From positions 1 through 64,000 of the forward strand of contig JAUIFO010000003.1 of the NCBI GenBank assembly GCA_030430385.1: 64,000 nt of DNA. Reading direction: 5' to 3'. The notes below the pieces were generated by a model. The model did no database searches. It saw nothing but the letters and a program-made list of their open reading frames with translations, and was not told where the DNA came from. Positions 1-8,407 of the stretch are shown here, in pieces (within the stretch, counting starts at the first letter, position 1; each line of letters opens with the position of its first letter). A program made the position numbers and the translations under genes. This DNA comes from Bacteroidia bacterium (GTDB lineage Bacteria; Bacteroidota; Bacteroidia; Flavobacteriales; Flavobacteriaceae).

Positions 1-2370
1 TGCCTCTAAATCCTTTAACGTTAATGTAAAAACACTAAAGCCATCATCGTCATCATCACAAACCTCTAATGGCGTTAATATATTTGCCGTTGGATTCATA
101 ATGACCTCTAAATCTAAGGTTGTGGTATTATAACATGTTGCATCATTATTTGCTTCCAATCTAATAAAAATTGTCTGCATATTCGGAACAACATTGGTAT
201 ACGGTATTGGTAATGGATTTAAATCATTGTCAGCATCTGCTTGAGTTAGATGATATGTTACCGTCACACTTGAAGGATCTAGGGAGCCTATTACTTCATT
301 ATTTTTGGTACTTAAATCAAAAGAAGCAAATCCGTCTGTATTATCATCACAAAGAAAATATGGTGTCACCGAATTAATTTCTAAAGTACTAAATACTAAA
401 TCAAACGTAGTTGTAGAATAACATTCTTGAGACACTTCGGCTATTCTAGCATAAATAGTTTGAGGATTAGATATATTAGTATATGGACTTGTAAGCGCAT
501 TGGTATTTGTATCTGCATCTGCTTGAGTAAGATGATAAGAAACAACAAAAAGGTTTGGATCTTGTGCACCTAAAATTAAGGCATCATTATCGGTCAAATT
601 AAACTCACCAGTACCAACTAAACTACATATAGTTAAGTCTTGAGCAGGATTTGCAACAGGACTAGGTTTGAATTCAACTACAATAGAATCTGAAGACTCA
701 CAACCAGGTGCAAAAACAACATCTACAGAATATTCACCAGATTGAGTAACATCAATCGTAGAGCTAGTTTCGCCAGGAATTTCGGTATTATTAAAAAACC
801 AAGTATGGGTTGCACTAGGTGCAGCTGTATCAAGAGTAACTGATTCGCCTTCACATACTGCAGTTCCAGCTGCAATGGTAATGTCATCACCTAATTCTCC
901 ACCTAAGTTAAAACTTCCTGCTTCAAGAAATATAGCCGAATCCCAAATAGAATCACCTTCATCAGCAACCACAAGCTTTATTTCATAAGTTGTGTTCGGA
1001 ATCACATTTGCAGTAGCCGTTAACACTACCGTTCTACCACCATAATTCGTATCATTCAACAAATACCCTTCAAAAAATGCTGGGTTAGAAGTACATATTC
1101 CGGAATCATTAATATTAGTAACACTAACAGGAGTACCATCAGGAAGTACTGCAAGATTTTGATACGCTACAGTACCAGCCTCTCTTAGTAAGAATGCAAA
1201 ACTATCAGCAAAACTACACTCTGTACTACCATCGTACTCTTCAGAAAACATAATGTAGCGAAAACTAATACTATCTGCTGTTGGTACGAAATTAAATTTT
1301 ATGAATGTAGCATCATTAGTGTTGAATGTTGGATCTCCTGGTAAAAAAAATGCATCAAGATCAGCATCACCAGGTTGGCCATTATTGAAGGATACTAAAG
1401 CTCCTCCATTTGACATATTTCCAGCAGGATATGCTCGACCTGTACTAAGGACAATCCCTTCATCAAAAGGAAAATTAACTGCGCCTCCTTTAGTAAAGTA
1501 GCCATAGCTTTTAGTTTGAAAAGCATTAGGAGTGCCATTTACCTGAAAAGAAAAATTATCAACGCCTGAACATCCACCAGAAACCAAAACGTTTTCAATC
1601 AACTCCTCTGGTGTGTATGACGATTCAGGGTATGCTGGATTATTAATGGTAACTATTGGTTCTAGAACTAATACGGTTACTGTTGACGTATCTGAACAAC
1701 CCGTTGGATTAGTATCTGTCACTGTAAAAGTTACATTATAAGTTCCAGGATTTACAAAAGTATTTGAGACATCTGTACCTGTAGCAGTATTTGTATCTCC
1801 AAAATTCCAATTATAGGCAGCACCTGTACCATCATCGGAGAAGGTTGCTATACCAGTAAAATCAATTGTTGTATTTGGCGGAACTTCAATAACATTTGAA
1901 CCATTAGGAACAGGGTCAGACGTTATTGATGTTGTAATTGTTTGACACTGTTCAAAACAACTTATAACAGCTTCCCAACCAGTAGTAGTACCAGAACTAT
2001 TAGATACAAACTCTAAAGTAATACACCCACTAACATTAGCTCCAGATGCTGTAACAATACCAGGTCCTGCAACTCCAGAAAAGGTTCCAACCACAGGAGC
2101 AGTAGTATCATCGCCATCATAAATTGTTAAAATATCCGTATTTAATTGTGTACTAAAATTGTTGAAGTTTAAACTAATAAAGTCTCCAGCATTTTCAGGG
2201 CAAATTGTAGTTACAATATTTTCATCGTTACCATAATTTCCAGTAGGACCACCAGAATCATACACAATATCAGGCTCACATCTGTTAAATGTTCCTGTTT
2301 GCAGAAATACATCTTGGGCGTAAGAATAATATCCCAATAACGCTATTAGTAGTGTGTAAATTTTTTTCAT
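1..2370 (-). CDS. Large secreted surface protein (CUB, PKD, choice-of-anchor L), partial
   Basis: The frame is open from an ATG at 2370 to the left edge, giving 790 residues with the C-terminus missing. Residues 1-18 form a signal peptide ending in SYA-QD. Residues about 31-138 resemble a CUB domain (paired Cys, TIYDGDD). About 150-235 is a PKD domain (YNWNFGD, GTYNVTFTVTD). About 250-485 matches the choice-of-anchor L type, ending in WDSAIFLEAGSF. After that come near-repeat segments of about 90 residues containing LTQADAD and ICxL/LCDDNxDG motifs, as in long flavobacterial adhesins. Such proteins usually end in a type IX secretion sorting domain, which would lie outside the window. Export through the T9SS (sprA is in this window) is therefore inferred. 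The role is probably adhesion or matrix binding; the ligand is unknown. Confidence 0.85.
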   Translation of the reverse strand, partial: MKKIYTLLIALLGYYSYAQDVFLQTGTFNRCEPDIVYDSGGPTGNYGNDENIVTTICPENAGDFISLNFNNFSTQLNTDILTIYDGDDTTAPVVGTFSGVAGPGIVTASGANVSGCITLEFVSNSSGTTTGWEAVISCFEQCQTITTSITSDPVPNGSNVIEVPPNTTIDFTGIATFSDDGTGAAYNWNFGDTNTATGTDVSNTFVNPGTYNVTFTVTDTNPTGCSDTSTVTVLVLEPIVTINNPAYPESSYTPEELIENVLVSGGCSGVDNFSFQVNGTPNAFQTKSYGYFTKGGAVNFPFDEGIVLSTGRAYPAGNMSNGGALVSFNNGQPGDADLDAFFLPGDPTFNTNDATFIKFNFVPTADSISFRYIMFSEEYDGSTECSFADSFAFLLREAGTVAYQNLAVLPDGTPVSVTNINDSGICTSNPAFFEGYLLNDTNYGGRTVVLTATANVIPNTTYEIKLVVADEGDSIWDSAIFLEAGSFNLGGELGDDITIAAGTAVCEGESVTLDTAAPSATHTWFFNNTEIPGETSSTIDVTQSGEYSVDVVFAPGCESSDSIVVEFKPSPVANPAQDLTICSLVGTGEFNLTDNDALILGAQDPNLFVVSYHLTQADADTNTNALTSPYTNISNPQTIYARIAEVSQECYSTTTFDLVFSTLEINSVTPYFLCDDNTDGFASFDLSTKNNEVIGSLDPSSVTVTYHLTQADADNDLNPLPIPYTNVVPNMQTIFIRLEANNDATCYNTTTLDLEVIMNPTANILTPLEVCDDDDDGFSVFTLTLKDLEA

Positions 2371-2727
2371 AATACTTGACTTAAGATGCAATACTTAAAA
2401 AAACACTGCATGCAAAAAAGTCAACCAAAACCAAAACGGATTAATAATGAGGCGAACCTAAACTTTAAAAATTACAGTCTCATCACTAAGAATCTTTAGT
2501 TTGTAATTAAGCTTTTTCATATTAGATGCGAAATTTAGTAAATTTTAACTAATTAGTACTTTATAATACTTACAAAATTGTCAGTTTAACACATCCCAAT
2601 ACGTATTAATTCATTGAATAATAACTCAAATACACACGTTTTAGTATTTCTTTAGGTTATTTAAGCTTTAAATTATTTCAGAATAAACCCAATAGTTTAG
2701 TAATTTTGCACAAACATTTAAGTTGAT
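2371..2727. other. Divergent intergenic region (357 bp)
   Basis: This AT-rich stretch separates the minus-strand surface protein from the plus-strand Nfu gene, so it must hold both promoters. A perfect TAnnTTTG element lies just ahead of the Nfu gene. A 10-bp palindrome (AATACGTATT) is at 2598-2607 and an imperfect inverted repeat (ATTACA...TGTAAT enclosing ACTAA...TTAGT) is at 2471-2507. I see no small ORF or RNA gene, and no clear promoter for the minus-strand gene. Confidence 0.6.
2701..2708 (+). promoter_or_regulatory. Bacteroidota -7 promoter element for Nfu gene
   Basis: TAATTTTG matches the Bacteroidota consensus TAnnTTTG exactly and lies 19 bp ahead of the ATG, predicting a very short leader. 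No good -33 TTTG is visible at the expected distance. Confidence 0.5.
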
Positions 2728-3630
2728 ATGAACAAAGTAAAAATCTCAATAAAAGCCACTAACAATCCAACCATATTAAAGTTTGAAGCTGACACTTTTT
2801 TAACTAATAATCAAAGCTTCGAATTTAATTCTATTGACGACGCTGCACCTTCACCTATTGCGCAGCAATTATTCTACTTGCCATTTGTAAAAAAAGTATA
2901 CATTTCGGGTAATTTTATTGCTATTGAACGTTATAATATTGTAGAATGGAGTGATGTTCAAGAGGAAGTAGCTGAACAGATTGAACGTTATTTAAATTCA
3001 GGAGACGCCATCCTAACCGATAGTGCCATTCAAAAGAAAACACCTGTTACGGTTTATGCAGAAAGTACGCCCAATCCGACAGTCATGAAATTTGTAGCCA
3101 ATAAAAAGCTCGTTAATTTTTCTCATGAATTTAAAAGTATAGACGATTCAAAAAATGCACCTCTAGCTGCTGCATTATTCCATTTTCCATTTACCAAAAG
3201 TATTTTCATTGACGAAAACTTTGTTTCAGTAACTAAATATGATGTAGTTGAATGGAATGATATCACAATGGAACTAAGAGAATTTATTAGATCTTATATT
3301 GAAGAGGGTAAACCCATCGTTACTCTTGATGTTAACCATTCTATTGAAAAAGAAAATGAAGAAAGAGACACCAAATTTGAAGCTCATGATGACACTTCAA
3401 AAGAGATTATAAATATTCTCGAAGAATATGTAAAGCCTGCTGTGGCTAGTGATGGTGGTAATATTGAATTCCAATCGTATGACACCGAAAGCAAAATTGT
3501 AAAAGTGTTACTTCAAGGGGCTTGCAGCGGATGCCCTTCTTCAACATTTACCTTAAAAAATGGCATTGAAAATATGCTTAAAGAAATGCTCAAAGGTAAA
3601 ATAAACTCTGTAGAAGCCATTAACGGTTAG
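2728..3630 (+). CDS. NifU/Nfu family Fe-S scaffold with duplicated Nfu_N domain
   Basis: The 300-residue protein has two copies of the Nfu N-terminal domain (about 4-92 and 106-196). Each carries an NPT-(I/V)-(L/M)-KF motif near its start and a Y-(N/D)-(I/V)-VEW motif near its end. A charged linker (about 203-224) leads to the NifU-like C-terminal domain (about 226-293), which contains the cluster-binding C266xxC269 in GACSGCPSS. Nfu proteins carry 4Fe-4S clusters to client enzymes in the cytosol. The candidate clients in this window include QueG; this is inference. The ATG has a close upstream -7 element. The duplicated N-domain is longer than the usual single-N-domain Nfu but I believe it recurs in flavobacteria. 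Confidence 0.9.
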   Translation: MNKVKISIKATNNPTILKFEADTFLTNNQSFEFNSIDDAAPSPIAQQLFYLPFVKKVYISGNFIAIERYNIVEWSDVQEEVAEQIERYLNSGDAILTDSAIQKKTPVTVYAESTPNPTVMKFVANKKLVNFSHEFKSIDDSKNAPLAAALFHFPFTKSIFIDENFVSVTKYDVVEWNDITMELREFIRSYIEEGKPIVTLDVNHSIEKENEERDTKFEAHDDTSKEIINILEEYVKPAVASDGGNIEFQSYDTESKIVKVLLQGACSGCPSSTFTLKNGIENMLKEMLKGKINSVEAING

Positions 3631-3683
3631 GTTTTTACAGTCATTATATGTATCTTTAGTAGAATTCTAATTCTATAAAGATT

Positions 3684-3884
3684 ATGGCTGTATTAAAAGT
3701 AATTGAAGTCTTATCTAACTCAAATAAAAGTTGGGAAGACGCTACAAGAAAGGCAGTAAAAGAAGCCTCAAAGACCGTAAAAAATATCAGATCAGTTTAT
3801 GTGCAAGACCAAAGTGCCATTGTTAAAGATGATGATGTCACAGAATTCAGGGTCAATCTTAAACTAACATTTGAAGTTAAATAA
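3684..3884 (+). CDS. Dodecin family flavin-binding protein
   Basis: The 66-residue protein matches the dodecin fold over its whole length: a beta strand (MAVLKVIEVL), a helix starting SWEDA, then VYVQDQSA and an amphipathic C-terminal strand pair. Trp17 and the Gln residues around 41-43 correspond to the flavin-stacking and hydrogen-bonding residues of the family. Dodecins form dodecamers that buffer or store riboflavin, FMN or FAD. The gene lies 53 bp after the Nfu gene. A TATCTTTA box at 3651-3658 is one base from the -7 consensus and could give it its own promoter. Confidence 0.93.
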   Translation: MAVLKVIEVLSNSNKSWEDATRKAVKEASKTVKNIRSVYVQDQSAIVKDDDVTEFRVNLKLTFEVK

Positions 3885-3900
3885 TTTAAAAAACATAGCT

Positions 3901-4608
3901 ATGAAAACTTTTAAACTATTGTTCATCCTAGTTATTACGCCTTTGGTATCCGTGTTTTCACAACAAGAACTTATTGGTGGCCAAGCTATTGGTGGAAACA
4001 GAGTTAATTTGCTAATTGATATTTCGCCTCAAACCTATAATCAGTCTGCTGAAGGCTCTCCTTATATGAATGACGAATTTATGGCTGCAACCATATCTGC
4101 TTCTGAAGACAATGTCTTTTATGTACGCTACAACATTTTAGCTGATGAGTTTGAAGTTAAAGGTGACAACAATAAAGCATATGCTTTAAACAGATATCGA
4201 AGAGATATTGTGATTGACATACTTCCCTTAAAAAAGAAATATAAAGTCTTTGGGTATTACGACAAAGACAATAATGAAAACTTTGGTTACTTCATGTTTC
4301 TTAGTAATACCAATTCAAATCATATTTTAGTTAAGAAAGAGAAAGTTATTTTTATTGACGAACAAGTATCTTTTAATGGCTATGACTCCTCTAGACCTGC
4401 TAGGTTTAAAAAGATGGACGACAAGTATTATATAAAATTGGATGGTAATAAAATACTTACAGAATTACCTAACAAAAAGAAAGCGATAGCGAAGCTGTTT
4501 CCAAATCATGAAAACGCAATTTTAGAGTATATGAAGTCTAATAGAATAAAGACTTCAAATGAAGGAGATTTAATAAAGCTCATCAATTATATTAATTCTT
4601 TATCATAG
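3901..4608 (+). CDS. Secreted protein of unknown function, tandem paralogue 1
   Basis: I do not recognise the family. The 235-residue protein has a signal peptide (about 1-20, ending SVFS-QQ) and no further membrane segment, so it is probably periplasmic or exported. The core includes ISASED (66-71), VFYVRYN, FEVKG, LNRYRRD, KVFGYYDKD, NENFGYF, RPAR and IKLDG. All recur at matching positions in the next gene. The C-terminal 50 residues (LTELP to NYIN) look helical and also match. An upstream in-frame ATG at 3871 would overlap the dodecin gene and place ten polar residues before the signal peptide, so the ATG at 3901 is preferred. Confidence 0.85.
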   Translation: MKTFKLLFILVITPLVSVFSQQELIGGQAIGGNRVNLLIDISPQTYNQSAEGSPYMNDEFMAATISASEDNVFYVRYNILADEFEVKGDNNKAYALNRYRRDIVIDILPLKKKYKVFGYYDKDNNENFGYFMFLSNTNSNHILVKKEKVIFIDEQVSFNGYDSSRPARFKKMDDKYYIKLDGNKILTELPNKKKAIAKLFPNHENAILEYMKSNRIKTSNEGDLIKLINYINSLS

Positions 4609-4640
4609 CTAATCTAAATTTATCCTTAACAAAAAATCAT

Positions 4641-4671
4641 AGAGACTGTATTAATTAATATGGTCTTTTTT
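4641..4671 (+). terminator. Rho-independent terminator after paralogue 1
   Basis: A hairpin with arms AGACTGTATTAA and TTAATATGGTCT (two G-T pairs) is followed by six T. It lies 33 bp after the stop codon and separates the two paralogues transcriptionally. The stem is AT-rich, so it is of moderate strength. Confidence 0.6.
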
Positions 4672-4818
4672 GATATACGCATACATTTCTAAGCTGCTAC
4701 ATTTTAGTAATTATGTAAGATTTATTCTACATTTTGAATTAGTAAGATTTACATTAATCTTAACATATATTTTTTCCGTATTCCTATTTTTTTTTCTTCT
4801 TTTGAAAAAAATTTTTTT

Positions 4819-5517
4819 ATGAGAAAGATATATTTAACTGCGATTACCCTTTTACTTACTGTAATTTCAAGTTTTGGTCAAGGTATTTTACCTGGACAAT
4901 TAGGTGGAACCAGAAATAGTGGATTGATTTCAACAAGTCCTGTTATTATCAACGAATATGTTAATGGTAGTCCGTATGTGAATGAAAAATATTTACCAGC
5001 TGCAATTTCAGCTTCTGAAGACGATGTGTTCTATGTGAGATATAACGCTCTAAGAGATCAATTTGAAGTTAAAGGTGAGTTTGGTAAAGCATATTACCTT
5101 AACAGATACAGAAGAGATCTTGTTATTGAAATTCTTCCGTTAGCTAAATCATATAAGGTATTTGGATTTTTAGATGAAGACAAAAATGAGAACTTTGGTT
5201 ACTTTGTCTTCTTAACAAATCAAAATGCTAAACATGTGCTTTTCAAAAAAGAGAAAATATCATTTATTAGCGAACGAATAGGTGTAACCAGCTACGATAC
5301 TGGAAGGCCAGCTAGATATAAGCGTTGGAATGATAAATTCTTTATCAAATTAGATGGAGAGAAACTATTAACCGAATTACCAAAAAATAAGAAAGGGCTT
5401 GCTAAACTTTTCCCCGGAAAAGAAGCGCAAATATTATCTTACATGAAAGAAAATAAACTCAGAATGGGTAAAGAAGAACATCTAAAGCAAGTTATAAATT
5501 ACATCAACTTGTTGTAG
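4819..5517 (+). CDS. Secreted protein of unknown function, tandem paralogue 2
   Basis: The 232-residue protein is clearly homologous to the preceding gene over nearly its whole length and of almost equal size. It has a signal peptide (1-20, ISSFG-QG) and the shared blocks SPY-N, AAISASED, VFYVRYN, FEVKG, LNRYRRD, KVFGFLDED, NENFGYF, RPARYK, IKLDGEK-LLTELP and NYIN. The 210-bp gap before it contains a terminator, and a strong terminator follows it, so it is probably transcribed alone. No catalytic motif is obvious; the mix of acidic and aromatic residues suggests a beta-rich ligand-binding fold, which is only a guess. The function is unknown. Confidence 0.85.
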   Translation: MRKIYLTAITLLLTVISSFGQGILPGQLGGTRNSGLISTSPVIINEYVNGSPYVNEKYLPAAISASEDDVFYVRYNALRDQFEVKGEFGKAYYLNRYRRDLVIEILPLAKSYKVFGFLDEDKNENFGYFVFLTNQNAKHVLFKKEKISFISERIGVTSYDTGRPARYKRWNDKFFIKLDGEKLLTELPKNKKGLAKLFPGKEAQILSYMKENKLRMGKEEHLKQVINYINLL

Positions 5518-5537
5518 AATTCTAAACAAAATTTATT

Positions 5538-5578
5538 GAAACCGAATGGAATACACTTAAATCCATTCGGTTTTTTTT
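5538..5578 (+). terminator. Strong rho-independent terminator
   Basis: Arms AAACCGAATGGA and TCCATTCGGTTT flank a 10-nt loop and run into eight T. It ends the transcript of paralogue 2 and isolates the mscS-type gene 30 bp further on. Confidence 0.9.
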
Positions 5579-5609
5579 ATTTTTACATGAATTAAATAAA
5601 AACATTACA

Positions 5610-6422
5610 ATGGACTTACAAAAATGGATTGATAAAGGTTATGAAATAATGATTGACTTTGGACCAAAAGTTCTTGCTGCAATTGCAATTTGGATTATTG
5701 GGTCTTGGATCATAAAAGTGCTTTTAAAAGGTATTCGAAAAGCTATGGATAAGAGAGAATATGATCCTAGCTTAAAGAAATTTCTACTCAACTTATTGAC
5801 TTGGATATTAAAAATTGTACTCATCATTGTTGTACTTGGTACTGTTGGTGTTGAAACAACTTCATTTGCTGCAATAATTGCTGCTGCTGGTTTAGCTATT
5901 GGTTTAGCCCTTCAAGGCTCTTTGGCTAATTTTGCTGGAGGTGTATTGCTTATGATCTTTAAACCTATTAAAATAGGTGATTTAATTGAAGCACAAGGCG
6001 AACTTGGTGTGGTTAAAGAAATTGAAATTTTCACCACTAAACTTACTGGATTGTCTAATAGAGAAATAATTATTCCGAATGCGGCTTTGTCTAATGGGAA
6101 CATTATTAATTACACTACCGAAGGGACACGACGCGTAGATTTAGTATTTGGCGTTGGTTACGATTCAGATATCAAACAAACTAAAGATGTTTTAATGCAG
6201 GTCTTAACCTCACATCCAAAAGTATTAAAAGATCCTGCGCCTGTAGTTGCGGTGTCTGAGCTTGCAGATAGTTCTATAAACTTTGTTGTTAGACCTTGGT
6301 GTACAGCAGATGACTATTGGGCTGTGTATTTTGAAGTTACTGAAAACACAAAAGAAGCACTTGATGCTGCTGGAATTGAAATTCCATATCCACATCAAGT
6401 TGAAATCCAAAAAGAAGGCTAA
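5610..6422 (+). CDS. MscS-family small-conductance mechanosensitive channel
   Basis: The 270 residues are close to the length of classical MscS. There are three membrane helices (about 18-38, 59-79 and 84-116). The third is rich in Ala and Gly (AAAGLAIGLALQGSLANFAGG), which is the pore-lining signature of the family. It is followed by the PIKIGDLIE start of the beta domain and a cytosolic vestibule domain. The channel opens under membrane tension to release solutes on hypo-osmotic shock. Its stop codon abuts the stop codon of tsaB on the other strand, and a terminator for this gene lies within the tsaB coding region. Confidence 0.95.
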   Translation: MDLQKWIDKGYEIMIDFGPKVLAAIAIWIIGSWIIKVLLKGIRKAMDKREYDPSLKKFLLNLLTWILKIVLIIVVLGTVGVETTSFAAIIAAAGLAIGLALQGSLANFAGGVLLMIFKPIKIGDLIEAQGELGVVKEIEIFTTKLTGLSNREIIIPNAALSNGNIINYTTEGTRRVDLVFGVGYDSDIKQTKDVLMQVLTSHPKVLKDPAPVVAVSELADSSINFVVRPWCTADDYWAVYFEVTENTKEALDAAGIEIPYPHQVEIQKEG

Positions 6423-7094
6423 TTATTTTTTAGACTTTAAGGCTATGAAGTCTTTTAAATAAAACGGTTCAAAATAGGCGACATCTTCGATGTCGCTTTT
6501 TTTATACTTCTCATAAGCTAAATAACTCATCTCATTTGCTGACGGTAATGTGTTCTCAATAAAGTTTGCATTACCACTTGAAATTACCGATTTCGTTTTT
6601 TCAATAGCATTTCCTAAAAAGTAAACTTGATATTCGTTTAGATATTCTGAAAACGAATTTTCATCAATAATATGCGCTTCAATAGGCTGAAGCGATTTGT
6701 AATGAGCATCAAAAACCGTAACATAAGCTTCCATGCGACGTGCATCAAGCATAGGAATGATCACACCTTCATCAATGTTTATTTGATGCGCTAAAGCTTC
6801 AAGCGTAGATACCGAAATTAACGGTTTACCTAAGGCAAAACTTAAGCCTTTAGCCGCAGACACACCAATTCTTAAACCTGTATAAGAACCTGGCCCTTTG
6901 CTTACTGCAATAGCATCAATTGAGGATTTAGAAATTCCTGCATCTTTAATCACATCATCTATAAACACATGTAACGATTCAGCATGTGAATAGTTTTTAT
7001 TATGATCCTCTTTTAAAACCAAAGTCTCTCCTTCTTTTGAAAGAGAGACTGAACAATTGGTTGTTGATGTTTCTATACTGAGTATTAAAGCCAT
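6423..7094 (-). CDS. tsaB: TsaB, tRNA threonylcarbamoyladenosine (t6A) complex subunit
   Basis: The 223-residue protein begins with ILSIETSTTNCSVSL and has the KGPGSYTGLRIG motif and the AKGLSFAL helix characteristic of TsaB. TsaB is the non-catalytic partner that dimerises with TsaD. With TsaE and TsaC it makes N6-threonylcarbamoyladenosine at A37 of tRNAs reading ANN codons. It lies 5 bp after the adaptor gene and is the last gene of the efflux operon, so it is probably cotranscribed with it. The pairing looks like chance linkage, not shared function. Length is normal for the family. Confidence 0.95.
   Translation of the reverse strand: MALILSIETSTTNCSVSLSKEGETLVLKEDHNKNYSHAESLHVFIDDVIKDAGISKSSIDAIAVSKGPGSYTGLRIGVSAAKGLSFALGKPLISVSTLEALAHQINIDEGVIIPMLDARRMEAYVTVFDAHYKSLQPIEAHIIDENSFSEYLNEYQVYFLGNAIEKTKSVISSGNANFIENTLPSANEMSYLAYEKYKKSDIEDVAYFEPFYLKDFIALKSKK
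6478..6503 (+). terminator. Terminator for mscS embedded in tsaB coding region
   Basis: A perfect 8-bp stem (GCGACATC/GATGTCGC) with a 3-nt loop is followed by seven T on the plus strand. It lies 55 bp past the MscS stop codon, inside the 3' end of the antiparallel tsaB gene, where it encodes part of the KKSDIEDVA segment. Confidence 0.8.
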
Positions 7095-7099
7095 ATCAG

Positions 7100-8404
7100 C
7101 TATTCTTCAGATGAAGTTTCTTCTTTGTCTTTGGTTTTATCTTTATTTTCGACTTTATCACCAGGTTTTAAGGTCTTAGACACCATATTATAAGGGCCTG
7201 TAATAATTTCATCGCCTTCAGATAAACCAGAAGTGACTTCGATATTGGTGTCGTCCTGAATTCCAGTTTGCACCACACGAAGTTTGGCTTCGCCATTTTC
7301 GGCTATAAAAACACATTCAAATTTTTCTTCATCTTCAGGTTTTATGTCTTCGGAAGCGGATGCTTTTGGCCTATCTCTCTTAGTTGAAGTGGTATCGGTT
7401 TTAATAACAATAGAACTTATTGGTACTGCAACGGTTTTGCTACGCTTATCAGTAATAATATCAACCGTAGCTGTCATTCCTGGTCTAAATGGTGAATATC
7501 CTTCAGGTTTTCCTTCCATAAGATCTTTATAAGAGTCTTCTATAATTCTCACCTTAACTCTAAAATTAGTCACCTGATCTGCCGTTAAACTTCCAGCTGC
7601 AGAATTTGCAATTTCGGTCACTACACCTTTAAATTCTTTTTTCAAATAGGCATCAACTTCAACAATAGTAGAATCACCTATTTGAACCTTTACAATATCA
7701 TTTTCGTTGACATCTACTTCAACTTCCATATTATTCAAGTTAGCCACTCTAAGAATTTCAGTACCTGCCATTTGCTGTGTTCCTACAACACGCTCACCTA
7801 ATTCTACATTAAGCAATGAGATGGTTCCACTCATTGGTGCGTAAATTTCAGTTCTTCCCAAATTATCTTTGGCTTCATTTACTGTAGCAGCAGCACTTTG
7901 CACACTGTAATACGCTGAGTTCTTTCCAGCAATTGCCGTTTCATAAGAGGCTGTTGAACGATCCCAATCTGCTTTTGAAATCACGCCTTTTTCAAATAAA
8001 GCTTTATTTCTATCATAATCTGCTTTAGCCTGTTTTAAGGTTGCTTCAGCTTGTTCTAAACCAGCCCTAACATTTTGATAGCTCGCTTGAGATCTATTCA
8101 ATGCAGACTGAATTAAATCAGGATTTACTCTAACTAGTAAATCGCCTTTTTTAACTTGCTGACCTTCTTTAAACGGAAGATCTAAAATCTCACCAGAAAC
8201 TTCACTAGAAATTTTCACCTCGACTTCAGGCTGAATCTTTCCAGTTGCTGAAACAGTTTCGATAATATCAACAAGTGCTACTTTTTTTATCTCAACTTGC
8301 TTGGCATTACCTTTAGTATTAAACCATCCCATAGATTTTCCCACAACAACGCCAACAATTAAGAGCGCAAGGATAAAAAGAGTGATTTTTACAGATTTAC
8401 TCAT
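7100..8404 (-). CDS. Periplasmic adaptor (HlyD/MacA-type membrane fusion protein) 1
   Basis: The 434-residue protein has an N-terminal anchor (about 7-23). A lipoyl-type half-motif (VSGEILDLPFKEGQQVKKGDLL) follows, then an alpha-helical hairpin (about 105-180), the second lipoyl half (IYAPMSGTISLLNVELGERV) and beta-barrel and membrane-proximal domains. It ends in a Lys/Glu-rich tail of about 20 residues. Such adaptors bridge an inner-membrane pump to TolC. The gene is 3 bp after tolC and 5 bp before tsaB. It is one of two adaptors in the operon. The substrate is unknown. Confidence 0.92.
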   Translation of the reverse strand: MSKSVKITLFILALLIVGVVVGKSMGWFNTKGNAKQVEIKKVALVDIIETVSATGKIQPEVEVKISSEVSGEILDLPFKEGQQVKKGDLLVRVNPDLIQSALNRSQASYQNVRAGLEQAEATLKQAKADYDRNKALFEKGVISKADWDRSTASYETAIAGKNSAYYSVQSAAATVNEAKDNLGRTEIYAPMSGTISLLNVELGERVVGTQQMAGTEILRVANLNNMEVEVDVNENDIVKVQIGDSTIVEVDAYLKKEFKGVVTEIANSAAGSLTADQVTNFRVKVRIIEDSYKDLMEGKPEGYSPFRPGMTATVDIITDKRSKTVAVPISSIVIKTDTTSTKRDRPKASASEDIKPEDEEKFECVFIAENGEAKLRVVQTGIQDDTNIEVTSGLSEGDEIITGPYNMVSKTLKPGDKVENKDKTKDKEETSSEE

Positions 8405-8407
8405 AGT

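Noticed and set aside
2471..2507. Imperfect hairpin in the divergent intergenic region
   Set aside because: It has a large internal bulge and no T tract, and it lies between divergent starts where a terminator is not expected.
3871..3900. Upstream ATG for the first secreted paralogue
   Set aside because: It overlaps the dodecin gene and adds ten residues before a good signal peptide; the ATG at 3901 matches the start of the second paralogue.
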